A DNA stretch of 64,000 nt from Pedobacter cryoconitis (lineage in GTDB: Bacteria > Bacteroidota > Bacteroidia > Sphingobacteriales > Sphingobacteriaceae), in assembly GCF_014200595.1 (NCBI RefSeq), contig NZ_JACHCG010000001.1:2480001-2544000 (forward strand). Direction: 5' to 3'. Each line of letters starts with the position of its first letter. The first letter of the stretch is position 1. The position numbers were made by a program, and so were the translations under genes. The notes beneath the pieces are model-generated. The model made no database searches. It was not told the DNA's origin and saw nothing but the letters and a program-made list of their open reading frames with translations. This document shows positions 55,360 through 63,872 of the stretch, one piece after another.

Positions 55360-56412
55360 ATGATCGATAAAAGTTTAATTGAATACTTAAAGGAAGCCAG
55401 CAACGTAAGTGCTACGGAGTTAATAAATGCTTATGTTGAAAATGAGGAAAAAATACTTGGTAATATCAACGTAATAAAAGGGATCAAATCAGAGTTCTAT
55501 TGCGATAATCTTCAAAAAGCATCTGAAGTGTCAAAATTTCTAAGTATTTATGCTGATTTCACATCAGTATTCATGCTACCGAACAACAAAGATGAGCATC
55601 TTATGCATTACTATCCACCGGAAGATTATCGCTTCATTAAAAGAAATATCACTTTTCCTGCAAATTTTTTGAATGGGCACATTCCAGAGCCACATGATAT
55701 TATTCCAGCTTACACGACGTATAGTGATGATAATACAAGAAATCTAATGACTGAATTACACCCTTTCATGAGAAGTGGAAGACTAATGATTCGTCCTATT
55801 AGATCGATTATACTTTATAATGCTCCCGGTATAAAACAGAATGCAATAATTTACTATGCAAATTCAGATACGCCAAACAACGAATGGAAAATAAAAGAGC
55901 GAAATGAGAAAGATAGTTTTGTAATTGAAAACGGATGGGGAAATTCAAAATCAAAAATCCTATATGAAATTACATTACCATTTATAAACAATATTTCATC
56001 AGAAACCCTTAATTCGATATTAGATGATGAAATTGATCTGCTAAGTAACTTCAGAGTAACGTTAAAAGACGTGTTAAACTCAACCTTGGACTTAGGAAAC
56101 AATGATATAAATAGTATTTATAATGATAAACTAAGACCAGAAATCGAAACCATCAACCGTAAATTTAAAAACATTAAGAATATTCACAAACTTGGTACAG
56201 GCACTACCCTTGCAGCAATTACAATTAGCTTAATTGCTATTAATACCGATATGGCTACAAATTTTCAAACAATATTTAACACGTTTGCAGGTACAAGCAC
56301 TTTAGGTTTTTTGGCTTCTGAAATCAAATATAGAACAGAGGAAGATAAACTTAAAGATAATCCGTATTTTTTACTTTGGAGAATTAATAAAGCAAATACG
56401 ATTCAACTTTAA
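55360..56412 (+). CDS. Hypothetical protein with two C-terminal membrane segments
   Basis: A 350-residue protein; the ATG at 55360 is preferred over an in-frame TTG at 55327. The N-terminal 280 residues look soluble, and a hydrophobic hairpin near residues 285-330 (GTTLAAITISLIAINT, then FNTFAGTSTLGFLA) could anchor it in the inner membrane. No known domain was recognised. It is 28 bp upstream of the RusA-like gene, so the two are likely one operon. A membrane effector paired with a nuclease is possible but unproven. Confidence 0.6.
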   Translation: MIDKSLIEYLKEASNVSATELINAYVENEEKILGNINVIKGIKSEFYCDNLQKASEVSKFLSIYADFTSVFMLPNNKDEHLMHYYPPEDYRFIKRNITFPANFLNGHIPEPHDIIPAYTTYSDDNTRNLMTELHPFMRSGRLMIRPIRSIILYNAPGIKQNAIIYYANSDTPNNEWKIKERNEKDSFVIENGWGNSKSKILYEITLPFINNISSETLNSILDDEIDLLSNFRVTLKDVLNSTLDLGNNDINSIYNDKLRPEIETINRKFKNIKNIHKLGTGTTLAAITISLIAINTDMATNFQTIFNTFAGTSTLGFLASEIKYRTEEDKLKDNPYFLLWRINKANTIQL

Positions 56413-56440
56413 TAATTATCAGTGATAATCAATTATTCAA

Positions 56441-56968
56441 ATGGGAAGTAAAATAGTCACTCTAAAAAAGGTTCCAAATCTGGATTGGGCGGTCGCGTTG
56501 TGGGGAGGAAAACCGGTGCCAACAAAACAAGAAAAATATAAGCCACTTGTTGGCTATCAAGGCATAATGCAAGATGGCGAAACTGAGAAAATATTTGATG
56601 ACTTGTACATCCGTAATCCTGACAAAGATATTGTTCAAGAATTTGAAAAAAAATTAGGCAACTTTTTGAGAGAAAATATTACCGATGAAATGCCTTACAA
56701 GATGCCAGTAGAAGTTATATTAGCTTTTACCATTAACAAAAAAAGATTTTTTGATGTGGACGTAGATAACCTTTGCAAAACAGTCTTAGATGCTATGAAA
56801 GGAATTGTTTTTGACGATGACAGTCAAGTGGTACGTCTATTAGCACTAAAAGATACACACCCCTTTGACACAAACGGTATTTCAATCGGGGTTAATAAAC
56901 TTGAAGATGTTTCTAAGGGATGGTTTAACAAAGTGCATCTATTCTATATGGATGAAAAAGAGACCTAA
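56441..56968 (+). CDS. RusA-family Holliday-junction resolvase-like protein
   Basis: A 175-residue protein. The RusA active-site region is clear: FFDVDVDNLCKTVLDAM gives Asp105/107/109 and Asp117, followed by IVFDDDSQVVRLLALK with Asp125-127. RusA proteins resolve Holliday junctions as dimers and are usually carried by prophages. Here the N-terminal 85 residues are longer than usual. It follows a membrane-anchored protein gene, with no phage structural genes nearby. Confidence 0.8.
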   Translation: MGSKIVTLKKVPNLDWAVALWGGKPVPTKQEKYKPLVGYQGIMQDGETEKIFDDLYIRNPDKDIVQEFEKKLGNFLRENITDEMPYKMPVEVILAFTINKKRFFDVDVDNLCKTVLDAMKGIVFDDDSQVVRLLALKDTHPFDTNGISIGVNKLEDVSKGWFNKVHLFYMDEKET

Positions 56969-57099
56969 GATTAGGGTGAGCAGTAAGGGCAAAAAACAGC
57001 AATTTGTCGAATAAAGACAAAATCAGCCAGAAAGGGAAAAGAATCAATGATGGCATTTTTGAAATTTAGTCAGTATAGGCGAATTTTTATAAGAATCGG

Positions 57100-57118
57100 T
57101 AAACCTTACATAGGTTTA
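57100..57118 (+). terminator. Hairpin in gap after RusA-like gene
   Basis: TAAACCT/AGGTTTA is a 7-bp stem with a 5-nt loop. No T-run follows, so its role as terminator is weakly supported. Confidence 0.3.
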
Positions 57119-57217
57119 TCCATAGAAAGATTTTAAATCATTGGATAAAGAAAGGCATAAAGCTGAATTAATAATCTTGAATTCGATTAACTTTAAGTTT
57201 CAAATCTAAATAGTATA

Positions 57218-58411
57218 ATGGGGCATTATAAAGAAATGTACGGATATAATAATCAAGGTGGTAATGATTTTGGAGATGATAAGTGTTTATGTGAGGGGCA
57301 TTTGAAAGATGATGCTATCGCAGAGTATATACGTAAGAATTCAGATGATGGAGTTTGCAGTTATTGTGGAGAATATACTAAAATAGCTCTGGCAAGAGAT
57401 GTTTTTTCGTTTATAAAAGGTGGAGTATTTGCTTTTTATGGAGAAGTAAATGATGAGGGTATGGCATATGAAACCGAAGAAGATGGTTATCATGGTGCTC
57501 CGAAATTTGACACGGAGGATATGTTGTACTATGAAATCGGTTTGGAGACAGATAATGATAACCTGTGGAAGGATATTCTTTTAGTATTTGGTAATCAGGA
57601 ATGGTGTGAAAAAGATCCTTACGCTGATAGAGAAAATGTAGAACTAGAATATAATTGGAATCAATTTAAACAAGTTGTCAAACATAAATCCCGCTATGTA
57701 TTCCTGGGTTCTAATCAGTTCAAAGAAAGTATGAATCAGTTACCTGTAGATGAAATTCTTGATGATATTGGTAGACGTGTTGATAATCTTAATTTGTTTA
57801 AGTTGTTACCTATAGGTACTCTCTTATATAGATGTAGACAACACAAAAGCTCTGAGATATTAACTCAGGCTAAACAACTCGCTGCGCCACCTTATCATTT
57901 AGCCAATACGTCCAATAGAATGAGTCCTGCGGGTATATCTATGTTTTATTGTGCTTTTGATGTACCGACCTGTCATGCCGAAACTATAGATGCAACTGAC
58001 ATTGTAAAGGATCAGGTTACAACTGGTGTTTTTCAGAATAAAGAAAAGCTCTTTTTATTAGATCTAACTAAATTGCCCGCTTTACCAAGCATCTTTGATC
58101 CTGCAAAACGAAATAATTATTTTTCAATTATGTTCTTAGAAAAGTTTGTGCAAGATTTGAGTAAACCAATAGAAAAAGATGGCAGTGAGCATATTGAGTA
58201 TGTTCCTACACAAATCATAACAGAATATTTTCGATATACTTACGAGGATCGAACAGGCGGAAGTGTTGATGGCATTATATATCCAAGTTCTAAATTAGGT
58301 GGCAAATATGCATGCGTATTGTTTTATGATCATGTGGAATCTATAAAAAAGTTGGAATTTGTTGACACAAAGTTGGAAACTACACCCATTTTTAAAAATT
58401 CTAGTAATTGA
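57218..58411 (+). CDS. RES-domain (NAD+-phosphorylase-like) protein with HEPN_RES_N-like N-terminus
   Basis: A 397-residue protein. The N-terminal part has a zinc-ribbon-like set (Cys23, Cys25, Cys47, Cys50) and a helical region as in HEPN-associated RES proteins. Residues about 195-385 form the RES fold, with Arg205/207 in LLYRCRQHK, Glu255 in CHAET and Ser357/358 in IIYPSSK as the likely Arg-Glu-Ser set. RES toxins such as MbcT degrade NAD+. The usual Xre-type antitoxin gene is absent; the partner is probably the HEPN-like gene 73 bp downstream. Confidence 0.8.
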   Translation: MGHYKEMYGYNNQGGNDFGDDKCLCEGHLKDDAIAEYIRKNSDDGVCSYCGEYTKIALARDVFSFIKGGVFAFYGEVNDEGMAYETEEDGYHGAPKFDTEDMLYYEIGLETDNDNLWKDILLVFGNQEWCEKDPYADRENVELEYNWNQFKQVVKHKSRYVFLGSNQFKESMNQLPVDEILDDIGRRVDNLNLFKLLPIGTLLYRCRQHKSSEILTQAKQLAAPPYHLANTSNRMSPAGISMFYCAFDVPTCHAETIDATDIVKDQVTTGVFQNKEKLFLLDLTKLPALPSIFDPAKRNNYFSIMFLEKFVQDLSKPIEKDGSEHIEYVPTQIITEYFRYTYEDRTGGSVDGIIYPSSKLGGKYACVLFYDHVESIKKLEFVDTKLETTPIFKNSSN

Positions 58412-58484
58412 ACACCTTAATAACCTCAAATTTTTGAGCTATTAGATAGCAGCATATATTTTTAAAGATTAGCTGAGATAATTT

Positions 58485-59471
58485 ATGGAAAATTACGCAA
58501 AGAAGCTTATTACTAAGCTTTATGATAAAAAGATAAAAAAAACGCTTGACAGCAATTTGAAAGAGTCAACAAAAACTTGTTTATATGGCTTTATGGACTA
58601 CTTAAATGCCTTAACTAAAACCCATGTTAAAAAAGATGTTTCCAACAATGCAGAATATATCATTGGTACAATATTTAAAAATATAGGATTGATTCGAAAG
58701 CAGGTTGAATACAATAATTTTATGAAAGCGAGTTTATCTTTAGCTAATAACAAATTTAATGGATTGGTTAAAATTATTGAAGGTGATGACCCTAAAATGA
58801 AACATAATACCATTATGAAATTTTCAGATTTGATTAATGACTATATTAAAGATTTAAAGCCATTCATAGAATATTTTGAGAGAAAGAAAAAGCCTGACTT
58901 TATCTTATTTAATGGCTGGAAATCATATAATAACGAAACCTACGAGCTGGCAATGATTAGCAATAATCTATACTGGAATGGGTTCTACAAAGAAAATATT
59001 TTTGATCAAAAAATGGCTATTAATATTGCATGTTTTACTCTCAGGCAGGCATTAGAGATCAAGTTTAAAAGGATATGTGGTATTTACGATATCTACAATC
59101 GGAAGTTTGATGGCCCTAAATTAAGACACGATTTTTTTCCCGAATTTATTGACGACAATTCTGATCTACTTGAATTACCTTATGTACATTTGACTGATCT
59201 CATTAAAGTTTACAAATGGACTAATCTCACTATACATAATGCAGAAAATCCGATGATATGGGAATTAAGATTTGCGCTTGATTATGTAAACCCCTTTTTC
59301 AAGTGGGGCGAATTAGTAAACAAGAACGGAAGCTCAGTAAAATCGGTTCATGGAGCAGTGATCATAAAAGATTATGATGAACTTAAAAAAAGACTAATGG
59401 ATAAAATTAACCAAATTAGCAATGATATTTTTTGTATTGAGTTTATAAAGCCAGAAGCATTTATAGAATAA
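58485..59471 (+). CDS. HEPN-like protein downstream of the RES gene
   Basis: A 328-residue, strongly AT-coded helical protein. Residues about 180-225 (FTLRQALEIKFKRICGI, then KLRHDFFPEF) resemble the core helices of HEPN domains. The N-terminal 140 residues are helical and unrecognised. As the last gene of the island and directly behind the RES protein, it may be its partner or antitoxin. This is inferred from position only. Confidence 0.55.
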   Translation: MENYAKKLITKLYDKKIKKTLDSNLKESTKTCLYGFMDYLNALTKTHVKKDVSNNAEYIIGTIFKNIGLIRKQVEYNNFMKASLSLANNKFNGLVKIIEGDDPKMKHNTIMKFSDLINDYIKDLKPFIEYFERKKKPDFILFNGWKSYNNETYELAMISNNLYWNGFYKENIFDQKMAINIACFTLRQALEIKFKRICGIYDIYNRKFDGPKLRHDFFPEFIDDNSDLLELPYVHLTDLIKVYKWTNLTIHNAENPMIWELRFALDYVNPFFKWGELVNKNGSSVKSVHGAVIIKDYDELKKRLMDKINQISNDIFCIEFIKPEAFIE

Positions 59472-59589
59472 TAATTAACATCTATAAAGCTCTAAATAAT
59501 TTGTTTTTTAGTCCTATAAATTTGAAAATTCCTTTAAAATGACTATATTTAATTATAGCAATTGCAGCTAAAACGTATCTAAAAAAATG

Positions 59590-59607
59590 GTGAGCGATTA
59601 GGTGAGT
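59590..59607 (+). repeat. Island-end repeat, right copy (candidate integrase arm site)
   Basis: GTGAGCGATTAGGTGAGT differs from the left copy at 37710-37727 at two of 18 positions and has the same orientation. Confidence 0.6.
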
Positions 59608-59654
59608 CAAAATCGAAAACCGCATAAAATACTATTTAAACGCTGATATTTGAA

Positions 59655-59692
59655 CTGGGTTCGAATCCCAGCGGGATCACAGAGAATAGTAT
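59655..59692 (+). repeat. attR of the genomic island (38-bp direct repeat)
   Basis: A perfect copy of 37581-37618 holding the 3' 25 nt of tRNA-Lys plus 13 bp of flank. The rest of the tRNA is absent here, so it is not a functional gene. Confidence 0.93.
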
Positions 59693-59703
59693 TAAAAACA
59701 ATT

Positions 59704-59740
59704 AAAGCCTTGCAAATCAAATTATTGCAAGGCTTTTGTT
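59704..59740 (+). terminator. Former tRNA-Lys terminator after attR
   Basis: A 12-bp perfect stem (AAAGCCTTGCAA / TTGCAAGGCTTT) is followed by TGTTTTT. It is the diverged twin of the terminator at 37631. Confidence 0.75.
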
Positions 59741-59895
59741 TTTACGGGGTTTACCAAAATATGCATAAAATCGCATATAAAATGTCATTAGGCGATTTGT
59801 CTTTATCTTAAAAAAGCTCCCCTAATCTCTACTCCAAGTCTGGACATTTAACCCATGAAATTTTTGCCATCCTTAAAATTTTCACCTCATCCCAT

Positions 59896-60450
59896 TTACA
59901 CAGTTTTCCGGATACGCCCAAGTCCCTTATTAATTACATTCATTAACCGCTGTCTCAACCCCTCATCACCCTTATCCATCATGCTTATTAACAACTTCTT
60001 TTTCTTCAAATATTTTTTAGCATGCTTTTGATCAAACTTTAAAACCCAATCAATATTATCAATCAGGTCGCAATACTTAACAGTCTGCGCAGTAGCACTT
60101 ATATTCACCAAACGTTCAGCTTCCCGGGCTTTTCGCTCCGGTTTACCCCAATCAGGATAAGCAGTAGCAGTAAAAACATCAGTAAGCTCTTTTACACAAT
60201 TGGTTATCAAATCCGCATCTATAATTGTATAACCAATACTAATCAAAACTCTGCGGAGCTCTTCTTCACTAACATCAGTATCTTCCAGCAGATCATGGCA
60301 AAGGCCAATTTCATAACCAAAAGCAACAGCTGGTTTTGCCATTTCAGCTACGGCAATCAAGTGATCAAAATACGGTTTCTCCGTACGCCTGATCAGTTGC
60401 CCGCCGTGCTTAACCCCTACCCAGTCCGCTAATTTCTCAGCAGCTATCAT
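59896..60450 (-). CDS. HD-domain phosphohydrolase
   Basis: A 184-residue protein. The metal ligands of an HD hydrolase are visible: His in YFDHLIAVAEMA, HD in LCHDLLEDTD, and Asp in KYCDLIDNIDW. The pattern resembles the (p)ppGpp hydrolase/MESH1 branch more than dGTPases, but no synthetase domain is present. The start overlaps the previous gene's stop by 4 bp, so it is translationally coupled to the DUF1543 gene. Confidence 0.85.
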   Translation of the reverse strand: MIAAEKLADWVGVKHGGQLIRRTEKPYFDHLIAVAEMAKPAVAFGYEIGLCHDLLEDTDVSEEELRRVLISIGYTIIDADLITNCVKELTDVFTATAYPDWGKPERKAREAERLVNISATAQTVKYCDLIDNIDWVLKFDQKHAKKYLKKKKLLISMMDKGDEGLRQRLMNVINKGLGRIRKTV

Positions 60451-61025
60451 TTGATCTTATCAAGTTTGAAATAACCTAAATGAATTTCGTCTTTTTCCTG
60501 CCCTGATGCCGGCGTAATCAAAATATGGTACTTGTCTTTAAATTCATCGGCCAGGATATCTTCTATTTTATAAATATCATCGACGTCTACCCCATATTTT
60601 TCATCAATATGTGAACCTGCTCCTTTAACCTTATTATTTTTAAAGAATACAGTTTTCTTGGCATCCTGAATCGCCTGTGTACGTTCATCATGAACACTCA
60701 ATACCGTATAATGCTGCTCTTCTAATATATCAGGCTGATAACCACCCAGATTAATAAAGAAAAGCTTCTTAGAGGAAATTAAAGAAGCTTCAGTTTTTAA
60801 AACAACCTTAACCTGATAGCCGTCTACCATAGTTACTTCGCGCCAGCCATCTAAATGAATGCTCTGACCAGCCTCTGGCCAAAAAGAACGAATCGCTGGT
60901 ACCAGCTCTTTTAAATTACAACCGATACCAAAAAAGAAATCGTGCTGCTCTACATTTCTTTTTGGTGCTTTAGAGCCTAATAAAATCATGAATAATTTAA
61001 GTTCTCCGGATATTTGTTCGTTCAT
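60447..61025 (-). CDS. DUF1543-domain protein
   Basis: A 192-residue cytoplasmic protein of the DUF1543 family (LFMILLGSKAPKRNVEQHDFFF near the N-terminus, then IHLDGWREVTMVDGYQVKV). Its function is not established. It is the middle gene of a three-gene operon: 1 bp after the FAD/NAD(P)-binding gene and overlapping the HD gene by 4 bp. Confidence 0.82.
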   Translation of the reverse strand: MNEQISGELKLFMILLGSKAPKRNVEQHDFFFGIGCNLKELVPAIRSFWPEAGQSIHLDGWREVTMVDGYQVKVVLKTEASLISSKKLFFINLGGYQPDILEEQHYTVLSVHDERTQAIQDAKKTVFFKNNKVKGAGSHIDEKYGVDVDDIYKIEDILADEFKDKYHILITPASGQEKDEIHLGYFKLDKIK

Positions 61026-61026
61026 T

Positions 61027-62727
61027 TTATGCTATTAATTGTTTAATAATTGCAGCCGAAGCTGCCTCACTGAAATCCAGGCCAGAATAATCAGGATTGT
61101 AGCCTCCAATATAAGGCACGGCCATGATGTATATACGCTCATTAAGGGCTCCATAAGCATCAACAATCTGAAAATTATCATTAATCGTAATCCCTGAAAC
61201 TTTCAAATAATAGTCATCATTTTGATCCTGCATTACCTCTTTACCATCGGCCAATGCTTTTTGACCCTCTTGTGATGAACGAAACCTGAGTTTAGCAGGA
61301 CTAACAGTCTTTCCGCTTAGTAAACTTTTAAAAGGAAAATCTTCAAAAGCAAGATGAGGCTGACCAACACAATCGATATAAGTATTAAAATATACAGAAT
61401 GCTCCTCTCCCGCCTCGTCAGTGTAATGATACGTAGCGCCACCTTCATCCATAGCTTCAATTTCACTATCATCACCAACAGGAATAAGTTCAAGCACACC
61501 TGCCTCATACATCGCTAATATTTCTTCACTGGAACTTTGAGGAATATAAGCAATCACGATGGAAATCAGTGGTGTCAGAGATTTGTGTAAACGCATCATA
61601 TCTTCTGCTGACAGATACTTAGCAGGATAATTTAAAGCGAAACTTAATACACCCAGCATTTCCTTCCAGTATACGGACTTTTTTCTCAAGATTGATTTTT
61701 CAGCTTCGGCATACTCAGCTTTGAGCAGTTGAAAAGGATTAAGCCGTTCTCTTAAATCCATCATTGCGGTAACGAATTCTTCCAGGCTCATATCTTTTAT
61801 CTTCTCATAAAACTCTGGTTCCTTTTCTTTTATAGGGAGTTTGAAATCCTTTTCAAATATGTAGTCTAATGATAAAAACCCATTATTTGAAGCGATATGT
61901 TCAGCAATCTCTTCTGCTGTTAACAGCGAATCGTTAGCTAAATGGGAGTCTTCCAAATGGAATCTAACTGCGGGCAGCATTCCGTTCCGTGTATGTAATA
62001 CCAATTTAAAATTTGGGCTGTGATCAAGTAATTGATAAAAAAGATTACCATTATTATCCTTGTCAAAGGTTCCATTGTAACGTGCAAGTGTTCTGATCGC
62101 ATCAACAGCAGTTAAAGACGAACCTTTAATCGCAACCGGATGATCAAGTTTTACAGCCAGTTTAACTGGTGGGTATGGTGAATCAAAATAGCCTGGAACT
62201 TTACCTTCATATTTTTTTGGCCAGTTATGCCCCGTGCAAATGATAACGTGATCAAATTTGAATTGTTCCTTATCATTTATCTCTACAACTACCGTCTCCT
62301 GATCCGGATAATCGATAATATCTGTGACTGTACTATTATAAAATATCTGATATTCTATGCCATTCTCACTTGCCATCTTTCGTAAAAGATCAAACTGAGA
62401 AGTCAAGTACTGACCGAAAAGCAGCCGCGGAAGAACTTTATATTCATTGAAACGTAAGGGATCAATATGAAATTTGTCGAGCGTATCTTTTGGAACAGAT
62501 TTAATCCAGTCTGCAAGTGAAGTGACTAATAATGGAATCTCATTACTTGATACATTTGTAATATGCTCGTCTAACGCCCCTTCAGTACTATAAGGCATCC
62601 CCGCTCCTAATTTGTTCTTCCGCTCAAATATATTAATTACTATATCTGTTCTGCCCGATTCTATCAATCGTTTGAACATGAATAAACCGCTCGGGCCACC
62701 GCCGAGAATACCAATTCGTTTTTCCAA
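61027..62727 (-). CDS. FAD/NAD(P)-binding oxidoreductase
   Basis: A 566-residue flavoprotein. The dinucleotide-binding motif GILGGGPSGLFMFKRL (residues 6-21) and the second ERKNKLGAGMPYS block identify the FAD/NAD(P)-binding (HpaF/YdhS-like) family. Its substrate is unknown. It is the first gene of a compact operon with DUF1543 and HD-domain proteins. Confidence 0.85.
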   Translation of the reverse strand: MEKRIGILGGGPSGLFMFKRLIESGRTDIVINIFERKNKLGAGMPYSTEGALDEHITNVSSNEIPLLVTSLADWIKSVPKDTLDKFHIDPLRFNEYKVLPRLLFGQYLTSQFDLLRKMASENGIEYQIFYNSTVTDIIDYPDQETVVVEINDKEQFKFDHVIICTGHNWPKKYEGKVPGYFDSPYPPVKLAVKLDHPVAIKGSSLTAVDAIRTLARYNGTFDKDNNGNLFYQLLDHSPNFKLVLHTRNGMLPAVRFHLEDSHLANDSLLTAEEIAEHIASNNGFLSLDYIFEKDFKLPIKEKEPEFYEKIKDMSLEEFVTAMMDLRERLNPFQLLKAEYAEAEKSILRKKSVYWKEMLGVLSFALNYPAKYLSAEDMMRLHKSLTPLISIVIAYIPQSSSEEILAMYEAGVLELIPVGDDSEIEAMDEGGATYHYTDEAGEEHSVYFNTYIDCVGQPHLAFEDFPFKSLLSGKTVSPAKLRFRSSQEGQKALADGKEVMQDQNDDYYLKVSGITINDNFQIVDAYGALNERIYIMAVPYIGGYNPDYSGLDFSEAASAAIIKQLIA

Positions 62728-62961
62728 TTTTTGAAGGCTTAAATAAAGAATATAGCATCAACACCGTTGGCGATTAAATGTTTTATCAGAACCTATTTTA
62801 AAGAAATATGAGCCGGATAACAGGATTTTCACAAATCTTTAATTGTTAACATAATTCCTGATCTTTCTTGACATCACTCTTCCGGTCACACCACTAATTA
62901 CTATATCCAATTAAAAGAATCAATTTATCTCTTTTGTAGCATTATTAGCTATTCTTATCTA

Positions 62962-63314
62962 ATGCAAAAGAAAGAATGACAACCTCCTCCCCCTGCTCAA
63001 CATCCCAATAGTAGTAAGTATCAGCGGATCGTTAACAAACTGATGGAAGCCGGTGTTGCGGGTGTAAGTTTAACTGTCATCTCGCCAGAAGGCACATGGA
63101 ATGGTGTTGGCGGCATGGCCGATATCCAAAACAAAATACCGATGTCACCTAACAATACTTTGCGTATTGGCAGTATGACAAAAATGGTAAAGCGTTTTAT
63201 TTTCCAAATCAAAAAGTGACACTAGTCATCCTGACAAATTATCGTTCTGGCGACCCGAATTCGCAGGTGAAGAAAATACTGAATGCGAAAGAAACATTCA
63301 ATCTATTGTTTTAA
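62962..63314 (+). pseudogene. Serine hydrolase (beta-lactamase-like) remnant
   Basis: A frame from about 62980 encodes QRIVNKLMEAGVAGVSLTV and later RIGSMTKM, the SxxK region of a serine hydrolase, and ends in a stop at 63216-63218. Overlapping in another frame, FYFPNQKVTLVILTNY and then ...KILNAKETFNLLF is the C-terminus of the same family. The 250-300 residues between, including Tyr-x-Asn, are missing. An early TGA near 62977 also interrupts the N-terminus. Confidence 0.75.
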
Positions 63315-63429
63315 CCTTTACAACCCTGGCCCCCACTCAAAGGACTTACTGGCCCCCTTTAGCTATCACACACCTGGCTAACTTTGCTAACACACTCCAA
63401 TAATAGAGTTTTATTATAAATCATTAGCT

Positions 63430-63849
63430 ATGAAAAAGGTCACATTAATAACTTTACTATTATGCGCAGTATTTATTACAGTACATGCGCAACAAATCTC
63501 AAAAGCCATAAACGTTACTAAAACGCCGCCTAAGGTAATTTTCAAACAATTGATCAATACAGAGGATCTAAAAAACCAGGAAGTCACGGTAGTAGTCGTA
63601 ACAATTGCTCCGGGAGAGGTTTCAAGCCCGCATATACATCCGATCCCTACAGTTGGTTATGTATTGGAAGGAGAAGTAGAAATGAATTTTAATGGTAAAA
63701 CCCATCGTTTTAAAAAAGGGGAAGCTTTCTATGAAGTTCCCAATGAAACGCATAAAGGAACAAAAAACCTGAGTGCAACAAAAGATGCCAAACTACTGGT
63801 ATATTTTATCGGCACTAAAGGAAAACCATTTATAGCACCCGCCCGTTAA
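63430..63849 (+). CDS. Exported cupin-domain protein
   Basis: A 139-residue protein with a signal peptide (about residues 1-20, ending VHAQQ) and a single cupin barrel: motif 1 SPHIHPIPTVGYVLEGEVEM and motif 2 FKKGEAFYEVPNETHKG. The His/Glu ligands for a metal are present. It is a small-ligand-binding or enzymatic cupin of unknown substrate, transcribed alone. Confidence 0.87.
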   Translation: MKKVTLITLLLCAVFITVHAQQISKAINVTKTPPKVIFKQLINTEDLKNQEVTVVVVTIAPGEVSSPHIHPIPTVGYVLEGEVEMNFNGKTHRFKKGEAFYEVPNETHKGTKNLSATKDAKLLVYFIGTKGKPFIAPAR

Positions 63850-63872
63850 TAATGGCAGCGGCCAAATTATTT

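Larger units (their letters stand above)
37581..59654. mobile_element. tRNA-Lys genomic island, mobilisable element with defence-like cargo
   Basis: This segment runs from attL to the base before attR. It contains, in order, a tyrosine integrase, an immunity-like pair, structured intergenic DNA, conserved unknown genes, a relaxase with BfmA/BtgA and HTH proteins, a hairpin-rich non-coding region, and about 11 kb of nuclease, NADase-like and HEPN genes. No conjugative type IV secretion, coupling protein or replication initiator is recognisable. It would therefore need a helper element to move, if it still can. Confidence 0.88.
59472..59895. other. Right island end and tRNA-derived flank
   Basis: This gap holds the right arm-type repeat (59590-59607), attR (59655-59692), a second copy of the tRNA terminator (59704-59740) and about 50 bp beyond it that still resemble the left island end. 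59741-59895 carries no gene. Confidence 0.7.

Noticed and set aside
56441..56968. Prophage remnant indicated by a RusA-like gene
   Set aside because: No capsid, tail, terminase, lysis or phage replication genes are near; the relaxase and integrase point to a mobilisable island instead.
37581..59692. CRISPR array in the island
   Set aside because: No series of regularly spaced repeats and no cas gene were seen.
59655..59692. Third tRNA-Lys gene
   Set aside because: Only the T-arm and acceptor 3' strand are present; the upstream bases do not form the rest of a tRNA.
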